The notes under the pieces were generated by a model that made no database searches, was not told the origin of the DNA, and saw only the letters and a program-made list of their open reading frames with translations. DNA of 64,000 nucleotides from Streptomyces sp. CB01249 (GTDB taxonomy: Bacteria > Actinomycetota > Actinomycetes > Streptomycetales > Streptomycetaceae), in assembly GCF_001905735.1 (NCBI RefSeq), contig NZ_LISW01000005.1:419426-483425 (forward strand), in the 5' to 3' direction. The translations under genes were made by a program, and so were the position numbers. Below, piece by piece: positions 32,883 to 39,943 of the stretch (position 1 is its first letter; each line of letters starts with the position of its first letter).

Positions 32883-33899
32883 TCAATCGTCCCAGAGCGC
32901 CCCGAGCTCCAGCAGTTCGTCGCGGTACTCGATGCGCTCCACCCATGCGGCGGGCCAGGCGTCCGGGCCCAGGTGGGCGCCGGCCAGTGCGCCGGTCAGG
33001 CAGGCGATGGAGTCCGAGTCGCCCCGGGTGCAGGCGGCGCGGCGCAGGGCGGTGACGGGTTCGTCCGGGAAGAGCAGGAAGCAGTGCAGGGCGGTGGCGA
33101 GGGCGTGCTCGGCGATCCAGCCGTCCCCCGTGCGCTCGCAGGGGTCGGTCTCCGGCGAGGGGGCGCGCAGGGCGTCCTGGACGGTCTCCAGGGCGGCCAG
33201 GCACTCGTCCCAGCCCCGGCTGATGTACGCCTCGGGCGAGGCGTCGTGCGTGTGGCGCCAGAGGTCGCCGAGCCACCGGTCGAGGTAGCGCTCGCGGTTC
33301 TCGTACGCGTACGAGCGGAGCTGGCCGATCAGGCCGAGCGGTTCGGTGCCCCGGGCGAGCAGGTGCACCGCCCGGGCGGTCAGGTCGGAGGCGGCGAGCG
33401 CGGTCGGGTGGCCGTGGGTCAGGGCCGACTGGAGCTGGGCGGCGCCGGAGCGCTGCTCGTCGCTGAGGCCGGGCGCGAGACCGATGGGCGCGACGCGCAT
33501 GTTGGCACCGCAGCCCTTGGAGCCGGTCCGGCTCGCCTCCTGCCAGGGGCGGTCGCCGTCGAGCAGGTGGCAGGCTTCCAGGCAGGTGCGGCCGGGGGCG
33601 CGGTTGTTGTCGGGCGAGTGGTACCAGTCGACGTACTCCTCGCGCACCGGGCGGGCCAGCCGCAGCCCGGTGAGCGGGCCCCGGCCCATGGCGGTGCGCA
33701 GGCCCCGGCCCAGCGCCAGGGTCATCTGGGTGTCGTCGGTGACGAAGGCCGGCTTCGGCAGCTCCATCTCCCGCCAGGGCCCGCATTTGGCGAGGATCGA
33801 CGGCACGTCGTTGAACTCGGTGGGGAACCCCAGCGCGTCGCCGAGCGCGAGCCCGGTCAGCGCGCCGGTCGCGGCCTTCTTCGTGCGGGTCGTCGTCAT
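32883..33899 (-). CDS. ADP-ribosylglycohydrolase family protein
   Basis: A 338-residue member of the DraG/ARH family, which removes ADP-ribose from proteins or hydrolyses related glycosidic bonds. The family features are present: GALTGLALGDALGFPTEF at the N-terminus, TDDTQMTLALGRGL with the metal-binding Thr-Asp-Asp, GSKGCGANMRVAPIGLA, and the C-terminal metal site in CTRGDSDSIACLTGALAGAHLG (D-x-D-S-x-A type). Both di-metal motifs are intact, so activity is expected. It overlaps the upstream Nudix regulator gene as ATGA. With NMN uptake and NAD synthesis genes upstream, recycling of ADP-ribose into NAD metabolism is a reasonable inference. Confidence 0.9.
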   Translation of the reverse strand: MTTTRTKKAATGALTGLALGDALGFPTEFNDVPSILAKCGPWREMELPKPAFVTDDTQMTLALGRGLRTAMGRGPLTGLRLARPVREEYVDWYHSPDNNRAPGRTCLEACHLLDGDRPWQEASRTGSKGCGANMRVAPIGLAPGLSDEQRSGAAQLQSALTHGHPTALAASDLTARAVHLLARGTEPLGLIGQLRSYAYENRERYLDRWLGDLWRHTHDASPEAYISRGWDECLAALETVQDALRAPSPETDPCERTGDGWIAEHALATALHCFLLFPDEPVTALRRAACTRGDSDSIACLTGALAGAHLGPDAWPAAWVERIEYRDELLELGALWDD

Positions 33900-34630
33900 G
33901 CTGGGCGTCCTTCCGGTCGCAGGAGCGGGGGGTGGAGTGCGGTGGCGTCGCCCGCCCGGTAGAGGGCGGCGGGTTTGCCGCGGCCGCCGGTGCGGCGCGG
34001 GGCGCCCTCCGCGGGCTGTACGAAGCCCGGAGTGGCGAGGACCTTGCGGCGGAAGTTGGGGCGGTCGAGCTCGACGCCCCAGACCGTTTCGTAGACCTGT
34101 TGCAGCTCGCCCAGGGTGAAGTGCGGCGGGCAGAACGCGGTGGCCAGGCAGGTGTACTCCAGCTTGGCGCCGACCCGGTCGCGGGCGTCCGCGAGGATGC
34201 GGTCGTGGTCGAAGGCGAGCGGGTCCGTCCGGGCCGCGTCCCACCAGCGCGCGCCCGCCGCGTCACCGCCGCCGCGCGGCTCGGGCAGGTCCGGGACGAG
34301 GGCGGTGTGGGCGACGGAGACGACGCGCATCCGGGGGTCGCGGTCCGGGGCGCTGTAGGTGCGCAGCTGCTCCAGGTGGAGGCCGGAGACGGTGTCGTCG
34401 CTCAGCCCGGTCTCCTCGGCCAGCTCGCGGCGGGCGGCGGCCCCCGCGGACTCGCGGGGCAGCAGGAAGCCGCCGGGGAGCGCCCAGTGGCCCTTGTACG
34501 GTTCCGCGCCGCGTTCGACGAGCAGGACGTGCAGCCGGGACGCGCGGACCGTGAAGACCGCCAGGTCCACGGTGACCGCGAAGGGCTCGAAGGCCCTCGG
34601 GTCGTAGCCCTCGGGGGCGGCGGCGCTCAT
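33896..34630 (-). CDS. NrtR-like Nudix protein (likely NAD-metabolism regulator)
   Basis: A 244-residue protein with an N-terminal Nudix domain and a C-terminal winged helix. The Nudix box is complete (G54 to L76: GFLLPRESAGAAARRELAEETGL). The C-terminal FTLGELQQVYETVWGVELDRPNFRRKVL and the GRGKPAALYR end match NrtR, the ADP-ribose-responsive repressor of NAD genes. NrtR proteins often have a degenerate Nudix box, so this one may still hydrolyse ADP-ribose as well as bind it. It lies in the middle of the pnuC-nadR operon with ATGA overlaps at both ends, so autoregulation through the palindrome before pnuC is the obvious model. Confidence 0.85.
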   Translation of the reverse strand: MSAAAPEGYDPRAFEPFAVTVDLAVFTVRASRLHVLLVERGAEPYKGHWALPGGFLLPRESAGAAARRELAEETGLSDDTVSGLHLEQLRTYSAPDRDPRMRVVSVAHTALVPDLPEPRGGGDAAGARWWDAARTDPLAFDHDRILADARDRVGAKLEYTCLATAFCPPHFTLGELQQVYETVWGVELDRPNFRRKVLATPGFVQPAEGAPRRTGGRGKPAALYRAGDATALHPPLLRPEGRPA

Positions 34631-35706
34631 CGGTGCTCCGGGAGGGGCGCGGCGAAGTCCCAGCCTTCGGCGAGCAGCGCGTCGACGGCCTCGACCGCGC
34701 GGGCGAGGCGCGCCTCACGGCTGCCGGTCACCTCGATGAAGGTCCGGCCGGTACGGGTGAGCTCGGCCCGGAAGCGGTCGGTCATCCAGGGCCGCAGCTC
34801 CTCGCCGTCGCGCAGCCCGTCGTCCTCGAAGGCGACGCCCTCGTGGTCCGTGAGCAGCCACAGATGGTGGCGGGCCCGGTCCGCGACGCGCTCGACCAGC
34901 GGGTTGCGCCCGCCCACGTACCGCTCGTGCCAGACGGTCGTCGCGAAGGAGTCCGTGTCGCAGAAGAGCACCGGGGAGCCGGTGCGGGCGGCCTCCTCCT
35001 CGCGGGCGTTCTGGACCTCGGCGATGTGCGGGAAGTCGTGGGTGGCGAGGGTGACGTCCTCCCACTGGGCCCGGGGCCACCGTTCGCGCAGCTCGGCCAG
35101 TTTCCGTTCGCTGAACTCGCGCCCGTACTCGGCCACGTACCCCGTGTGCGCCCAGATCCCGCCGCGCTGCCGGTAGTGGGCGGCGAGCGCGCGGGCCAGC
35201 GTGGTGGTGCCGGTGGACTCCGCGCCGAGGACGACGACGCGGCGGGCGAGCGCCGCCCGCACCGGCGCTTCGAGGAAGCCCCAGCAGCCGGCCGGGTCCG
35301 CGCGGACGGCGGTGCCGGAGACGGGGTACGCGGTGCGGTCGGGGTCGACGCAAACGGACTCGGCGCCGAAGCGGCGGGCCAGTTCGTCCCCGTACGACTC
35401 CGAGGTGAAGACGGCGTCCACCCGCTCGGGCACGGCCGCGGTGAAGACGGCCATGTGGGCGTCCCAGATCGCCGGGTCGTGGAGGTCCATGCGGGTGTCG
35501 TCCACGGCGCCGACCACCGTCACGTCGGGGTGCGCCTCGCGCATCCAGTCGACCCGGTCGGCGAGCGGGACGGATTCCACGGACGCGGCGCAGACGAGGA
35601 CGGTCAGCCGGTCGCAGCGGGCAGCGGCGGTGCGGACGAGGTGGTGGTGGCCGGCGTGCGGCGGGTAGAACTTGCCGAGCACGAGTCCGTGCGGGTAGCG
35701 CTTCAT
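34627..35706 (-). CDS. nadR: NadR-type NMN adenylyltransferase / ribosylnicotinamide kinase
   Basis: A 359-residue bifunctional NAD-salvage enzyme lacking the N-terminal repressor domain of enteric NadR. Residues ~1-150 are the adenylyltransferase with GKFYPPHAGHHHLV (HxGH at 17-20). Residues ~155-350 are the kinase with the P-loop GAESTGTTTLARALA (near 160), EYGREFSERK, and FCDTDSFATTVWHERYVGG. It phosphorylates nicotinamide riboside and adenylates the NMN product to NAD. It overlaps pnuC upstream as ATGA and the Nudix regulator downstream as ATGA, which matches import, phosphorylation and adenylation in order. Confidence 0.93.
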   Translation of the reverse strand: MKRYPHGLVLGKFYPPHAGHHHLVRTAAARCDRLTVLVCAASVESVPLADRVDWMREAHPDVTVVGAVDDTRMDLHDPAIWDAHMAVFTAAVPERVDAVFTSESYGDELARRFGAESVCVDPDRTAYPVSGTAVRADPAGCWGFLEAPVRAALARRVVVLGAESTGTTTLARALAAHYRQRGGIWAHTGYVAEYGREFSERKLAELRERWPRAQWEDVTLATHDFPHIAEVQNAREEEAARTGSPVLFCDTDSFATTVWHERYVGGRNPLVERVADRARHHLWLLTDHEGVAFEDDGLRDGEELRPWMTDRFRAELTRTGRTFIEVTGSREARLARAVEAVDALLAEGWDFAAPLPEHR

Positions 35707-36353
35707 GCCAGGGTCTCCGCGGGTCGCGGGTCGGCTGCGGTCAGGTCGCGGCGCCAGTTGCGCAGGCCGGTCAGGCACAGCGTCAGGAAGCCCACGTACA
35801 GCAGCGAGGTCAGGTACAGCTCCTTGTACGCGTACAGCGGGATGTACACGAGGTCGGCGGCGATCCACAGCCACCAGGACTCGACCAGCTTGCGGCACTG
35901 CCCGTAGGTGGCCGTGAGCGAGAGCGCGGTCGTGAGCGCGTCCCAGAACGGCACGGTCGAGTCGGTCGCCCGGTCCAGCAGGACGGTCAGCGCCGCGGTC
36001 CCCACCGCCCCCGCCACGAGCAGCCAGGTCCACTCGGTGCGCGTGGTGCGCCGCACCGGGAGGTCCGTCCCTGGTCCACCCCCGTGGGTCCAGGTCCACC
36101 AGCCGTACGCGGCGAGGGCGATGAAGACGATCTGGAGTCCGGCGTCGGCGTACAGGCCGGACTGGGTGAACAGCAGGATGAAGAAGAGGTTGTTGGCGAT
36201 GCCGATCGGCCAGTTGGCGAGGTGCTGGCGGGCCACGAGCCAGACGCACAGCGCGCCGCTGCCGAAGCCCAGCACCTCGGTCCAGCTGACCGGGGTGTCC
36301 AGGACCGTCACCAGGGGCTGCTGCAGGGGATCGAGTATGTCCGCGAGACTCAC
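35703..36353 (-). CDS. pnuC: PnuC-type nicotinamide riboside transporter
   Basis: A 216-residue membrane transporter with about seven helices, using facilitated diffusion in characterised homologues with trapping by the kinase (here NadR). PnuC features include VLGFGSGALCVWLVARQHLANWPIGIANNLFFILLF, GLQIVFIALAAYGWWTW and the C-terminal TYGQCRKLVESWWLWIAADLVYIPLYAYKELYLTSLLYVGFLTLCLTGLRNWRR. The GTG start is preceded by AAGGAGG at 5-nt spacing, so the in-frame starts further upstream are not needed. It is the first gene of the operon and follows a 17-bp palindrome by about 13 nt. Confidence 0.93.
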   Translation of the reverse strand: MSLADILDPLQQPLVTVLDTPVSWTEVLGFGSGALCVWLVARQHLANWPIGIANNLFFILLFTQSGLYADAGLQIVFIALAAYGWWTWTHGGGPGTDLPVRRTTRTEWTWLLVAGAVGTAALTVLLDRATDSTVPFWDALTTALSLTATYGQCRKLVESWWLWIAADLVYIPLYAYKELYLTSLLYVGFLTLCLTGLRNWRRDLTAADPRPAETLA

Positions 36354-36366
36354 GCCCGCCTCCTTA

Positions 36367-36383
36367 ATAGTCACTATGACTAT
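36367..36383 (-). promoter_or_regulatory. Palindromic candidate NrtR operator before pnuC
   Basis: ATAGTCACTATGACTAT on the plus strand: 7-bp perfect arms around CTA, with two further matching pairs beyond a single mismatch. On the minus strand it overlaps a good -10-like TATAGT and ends 13 nt before the pnuC start. Placement over the promoter of an operon that encodes an NrtR-like protein supports an operator role. Confidence 0.68.
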
Positions 36384-36405
36384 AAAGGCTCGGCCGGGCA
36401 TGCGA

Positions 36406-36459
36406 AAGGCCCGCGGCCGGTTCCCTCCGGAAAATTCCGGGGAACCGGCCGCGGGCCTT
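36406..36459 (-). terminator. 19-bp hairpin terminator after rluB
   Basis: Arms 36406-36424 and 36441-36459 are perfectly complementary, with a small CCGG/CCGG stem in the loop. It follows the rluB stop by about 20 nt and closes the parA-scpAB-rluB operon before pnuC. Confidence 0.85.
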
Positions 36460-36479
36460 CGAGCGCTGCGAGGGACGGG

Positions 36480-37640
36480 CTACAGGCCGACCTCGCGCAT
36501 GAGCATGCCCACCTCGGTGTTGGTGAGCCGGCGCAGCCAGCCCGACTTCTGGTCGCCCAGCGCGATCGGGCCGAAGCCGGTGCGCACCAGCCGGTCGACG
36601 GGGAAGCCCGCCTCGGCCAGCATGCGGCGCACGATGTGCTTGCGGCCCTCGTGCAGGGTCACCTCGACCAGGTAGTTCTTGCCGGTGTTCTCCACGACGC
36701 GGAAGTGGTCGGCACGGGCGTAGCCGTCCTCCAACTGGATGCCGTCCTTGAGCCGCTTGCCCAGGTCGCGCGGGAGGGGGCCCTGGATGGCCGCCAGGTA
36801 CGTCTTCTTCACGCCGTACTTGGGGTGGGTGAGACGGTGGGCCAGCTCACCGTGGTTGGTGAGCATGATGATGCCCTCGGTCTCGGTGTCCAGCCGGCCG
36901 ACGTGGAAGAGCCGCGTCTCGCGGTTGGTGACGTAGTCCCCGAGGCACTGGCGCCCGTCCGGGTCCTCCATGGAGGCGACGACCCCGGCCGGCTTGTTCA
37001 GCGCGAAGAACAGGTAGGACTGGGTGGCGACGGTCAGCCCGTCGACCTTGATCTCGTCCTTGTGCACGTCGACGCGCATGCCCTGCTCGACGACGATCTC
37101 GCCATTCACCTCGACCCGGCTCTGGTCGATCAGCTCCTCGCAGGCGCGGCGCGAGCCCATGCCGGCGCGGGCCAGGACCTTCTGCAGCCGCTCGCCCTCC
37201 TGCTCGGCGCCCGGGTGCGTCTTCGGGGTCTTGATCTCGGGCTTGTTCGCGTACCGGTCGCGGTTGCGCTGCTCGATCTTGGCGTCGAGCTCGCGCGGGC
37301 GCGCCGGGGCGCCGTACGGGCCGCGCCGGGCGCCGCCCTTCGCGCCGCCGCCCTGCGGGCTCTTCGGGCCGCCCTTGGCGCCGCCCCGGGCCGCCGCGCC
37401 GCGCCCCTTGCGGACGCCGTCGGTGCCGGGCCTGTCGGAGCCCGTGTCGTAGCGGCGCTCCTCGGGCCTGGGCTTGCGGGGGCGCTCCTCGTTCCGGCGG
37501 TCCTCGCGCTCCGAGCGGGGGGTCCGCGCGTTCGGGTTGCTGTTCCTGCCGGTGCCGCTGTTGTTCCTGCCGCTCCGGCCCCCGGAGCTGCCGCCGCTCC
37601 TGCCGCCGCCGCTACCGCTGTTCCTGCCACTGCTTCGCAT
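36480..37640 (-). CDS. rluB: 23S rRNA pseudouridine synthase, RluB family
   Basis: A 386-residue enzyme converting a uridine of 23S rRNA to pseudouridine. The first ~145 residues are a Ser/Gly/Arg/Asn-rich basic extension with no fold, common in streptomycetes and likely RNA-binding. An S4 domain follows (ERLQKVLARAGMGSRRACEELIDQSRVEVNGEIV). The catalytic domain has YLFFALNKPAGVV and the catalytic Asp in HVGRLDTETEGIIMLTNHGELAHRLTHP, then KTYLAAIQG and HEGRKHIVRRMLAEAGFPVDRLVRTGFGPI. The ATG overlaps the scpB stop as TGATG. It ends the segregation operon. Confidence 0.93.
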   Translation of the reverse strand: MRSSGRNSGSGGGRSGGSSGGRSGRNNSGTGRNSNPNARTPRSEREDRRNEERPRKPRPEERRYDTGSDRPGTDGVRKGRGAAARGGAKGGPKSPQGGGAKGGARRGPYGAPARPRELDAKIEQRNRDRYANKPEIKTPKTHPGAEQEGERLQKVLARAGMGSRRACEELIDQSRVEVNGEIVVEQGMRVDVHKDEIKVDGLTVATQSYLFFALNKPAGVVASMEDPDGRQCLGDYVTNRETRLFHVGRLDTETEGIIMLTNHGELAHRLTHPKYGVKKTYLAAIQGPLPRDLGKRLKDGIQLEDGYARADHFRVVENTGKNYLVEVTLHEGRKHIVRRMLAEAGFPVDRLVRTGFGPIALGDQKSGWLRRLTNTEVGMLMREVGL

Positions 37641-38287
37641 CAAAAGTCCGTCTTGTCGTCTGCGTGAGTTTCCGGGGTGTCCGGTGCGTCCGGATCGAAC
37701 GACGGCACACCCTCTGGCGTCTCGGCCTCGATCGCGTCCGCCTCGGGGAGGAAGGGCGCGAGCTCCGGGAGCTCATCCAGGCCACGCAGGCCCATCCGCT
37801 CCAGAAAGTAGTTCGTCGTCCTGTACAGGATCGCACCTGTTTCGGGTTCCGTGCCCGCCTCCTCGACCAGACCCCTCTGGAGCAGGGTCCGCATGACCCC
37901 GTCACAGTTCACCCCGCGCACCGCAGAGACCCGCGACCGGCTCACCGGCTGCCGGTACGCGACCACCGCCAGGGTCTCCAGGGCCGCCTGGGTCAGCCGG
38001 GCGTGCTGGCCGTCCAGGACGAAGCCCTCGACCGCCGCCGCGTACGCGGGCCGGGTGTAGAAGCGCCAGCCGCCCGCGACGAGCCGGAGGTCGAAGCCGC
38101 GCCCCTGCGCGGTGTACTCGTCGGCCAGCTCCCGCAGCGCGGCGGCGACGGCCCGCCGGGGGCGCTCGAGGATCTTGGCGAGGTGTTCCTCGGTGGCGGG
38201 CTCGTCCACGACCATCAGGACGGCCTCCAGGGCGGGCTTGAGGTCGAGCTCCGCGACCGCGGAGCCGTCGGGGTGGTGCTCGCTCAT
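37640..38287 (-). CDS. scpB: Segregation and condensation protein B
   Basis: A 215-residue winged-helix protein, the kleisin-associated subunit of the Smc-ScpAB condensin. It shows ALEAVLMVVDEPATEEHLAKILERP, LRELADEYTAQGRGFDLRLVAGGWRFYTRPAYAAAVEGFV, ARLTQAALETLAVVAYRQPVSRSRVSAVRGVNCDGVMRTLLQRGLVEEAG and LYRTTNYFLERMGLRGLDELPELAPFLP, the standard pair of winged helices. The C-terminus is acidic and disordered. Its start overlaps the scpA stop as ATGA and its stop overlaps the rluB start, a tight operon. Confidence 0.95.
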   Translation of the reverse strand: MSEHHPDGSAVAELDLKPALEAVLMVVDEPATEEHLAKILERPRRAVAAALRELADEYTAQGRGFDLRLVAGGWRFYTRPAYAAAVEGFVLDGQHARLTQAALETLAVVAYRQPVSRSRVSAVRGVNCDGVMRTLLQRGLVEEAGTEPETGAILYRTTNYFLERMGLRGLDELPELAPFLPEADAIEAETPEGVPSFDPDAPDTPETHADDKTDF

Positions 38288-39264
38288 GGCGTCTCGTCCT
38301 CCGGGGTCTCGGGGCCGTCCGGGGCGTCCGGGGCCTCCTGGTCGAATTCGTCCGTCACGACGGGCTCGGCGCCCGCCTCACCGGCCCAGCGCACCGTCAG
38401 CTCGCCGAGCGCCACCTCCTGGTCCAGGGCGACGGCCTTCTCCCGGTACAGCTCCAGCAGGGCGAGGAAGCGGGCGACGACGGTGAGGGTGTCCGGCGCG
38501 TCCTCGGTGAGCGCCCGGAAGCTCATCTCGCCGGCCTCGCGGACCCGGGCGACCACGATGCCCGCCTGCTCGCGGACGCTGACCAGGGGGGCGTGGATGT
38601 GGTCGACGTACACCTGCGGCGCGGGCTTCGGCTGCATCGCCTTCACGGCGAGCCGGGCGAAGCCCTCGGCGCCGATGCTGATGACGACGTCCGGCAGCAG
38701 TGCGGCGTGGTGCGGTTCGAGGCCGACGGTACGGGGGAAGCGGCGGGCCTCCGATTCGAGCCGGCCGCTGAAGATGTCGGCGACGCGCTTGTACGCGCGG
38801 TACTGGAGGAGCCGCGCGAAGAGCAGGTCCCTGGCCTCCAGGAGCGCGAGGTCCGCCTCGTCCTCCACCTCGGCGGCGGGGAGCAGCCGGGCGGCCTTCA
38901 GGTCGAGGAGGGTCGCGGCGACCACCAGGAACTCGGTCGTCTGGTCCAGGTCCCAGTCGGGGCCCATCGCCCGGATGTGGGCCATGAACTCGTCGGTGAC
39001 CTTGGACAGGGCGACCTCGGTCACGTCCAGCTTGTGCTTGGAGATGAGCTGGAGGAGCAGGTCGAAGGGGCCCTCGAAGTTCGCGAGCCGGACTGTGAAC
39101 CGGCCGTCGTCGGGGGCGGGCGCCGCTTCGGGGACCTCCTCCTCCGGCGCGGGCGGCTCGGCCGGCGGTGCCTCAGCCGGGGCCTCCACGGGCACGTCCC
39201 CCGCCCCCGGCCCGCGCCCCAGGGGGCGGCGGGCGGTGCGGGCGGGCTCGTCGGGTGTCGGCAT
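38284..39264 (-). CDS. scpA: Segregation and condensation protein A (kleisin)
   Basis: A 326-residue kleisin that bridges the Smc heads. A Pro/Glu/Ala-rich extension of about 55 residues precedes the canonical opening FTVRLANFEGPFDLLLQLISKHKLDVTEVALSKVTDEFMAHI. The middle has LVVAATLLDLKAARLLP and LLFARLLQYRAYKRVADIF, and the C-terminal winged helix has VTVVARFLALLELYREKAVALDQEVALGELTVRW-type sequence. It starts about 95 nt after the end of the RHH gene, probably on the parA transcript, though an internal promoter in that gap cannot be excluded. Confidence 0.94.
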   Translation of the reverse strand: MPTPDEPARTARRPLGRGPGAGDVPVEAPAEAPPAEPPAPEEEVPEAAPAPDDGRFTVRLANFEGPFDLLLQLISKHKLDVTEVALSKVTDEFMAHIRAMGPDWDLDQTTEFLVVAATLLDLKAARLLPAAEVEDEADLALLEARDLLFARLLQYRAYKRVADIFSGRLESEARRFPRTVGLEPHHAALLPDVVISIGAEGFARLAVKAMQPKPAPQVYVDHIHAPLVSVREQAGIVVARVREAGEMSFRALTEDAPDTLTVVARFLALLELYREKAVALDQEVALGELTVRWAGEAGAEPVVTDEFDQEAPDAPDGPETPEDETP

Positions 39265-39358
39265 GGAGATCCAGGGTGCGCGGGACGGGATACGGCGGCG
39301 GGCGGCGGCCCGTACGGAAGGGGCATGCCTTCCGGGCAGGCTACCGGCGCCGTACCGG

Positions 39359-39943
39359 TCAGCGGCCGCGCAGCCGTCGTACGAGGATGCTCGCGTCGCC
39401 GCGCGATTCCAGGTCCGCCAGGACGACGGCGACCGCCTCGCGGACGATCCGGCCCCGGTCCACGGCGAGGCCGTGCTCGCCGCGCAGGACGAGGCGCGCG
39501 TGCTCCAGGTCCATCAGCTCCTCGGCGGAGACGTAGACCGTGATCTTCTCGTCGTGGCGCTCGCGGCCGCTGGGGCGGCGGTTCGCACCGCGTCCGCCGC
39601 CGCGCCTGCGCTGCTGCTGCACGACGGGCGCCGGGGCGGGTTCGGCGGGCTGCTGCGGGCGGCGGCCGGCCTGGGCGGCGACGGCGACCCGGTCGGCCTC
39701 GGCGGACCGGCTGCGCGAGTCGCCCGCGTCGGCGGCGGCCGCCGCGTGCTCCGGGCGGGCGGGCGCGGTGCCGGGGTCCGGGGCGGTCTCCCCCGGCGCC
39801 TCGGCCCCGGGTTCGTTCTCACCGGCCGGAGCCGGGACCCGGGCCTCGCCGTTCGCCTTGCGCCTCCGCTCCGCGGGCGACGAGGACTGCAGCCCCATCC
39901 CCCCGGTCGTACGGAACAGTTCGTCGGCCCCGGGCAGACTCAC
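39359..39943 (-). CDS. ParA-associated protein with a C-terminal RHH-like domain
   Basis: A 194-residue protein. Residues ~1-125 are low-complexity (Ala, Pro, Glu, then a basic QQQRRRGGGRGANRRPSGRERHDEK stretch). The last ~65 residues, KITVYVSAEELMDLEHARLVLRGEHGLAVDRGRIVREAVAVVLADLESRG, look like a ribbon-helix-helix DNA-binding unit with a beta strand and two helices. It follows parA with a GTGA overlap, the position taken by ParB-like or RHH centromere-binding partners in other ParA systems. There is no ParB/Spo0J domain. The 39943 GTG is chosen from that overlap; a GTG at 39955 is an alternative. Confidence 0.78.
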   Translation of the reverse strand: MSLPGADELFRTTGGMGLQSSSPAERRRKANGEARVPAPAGENEPGAEAPGETAPDPGTAPARPEHAAAAADAGDSRSRSAEADRVAVAAQAGRRPQQPAEPAPAPVVQQQRRRGGGRGANRRPSGRERHDEKITVYVSAEELMDLEHARLVLRGEHGLAVDRGRIVREAVAVVLADLESRGDASILVRRLRGR

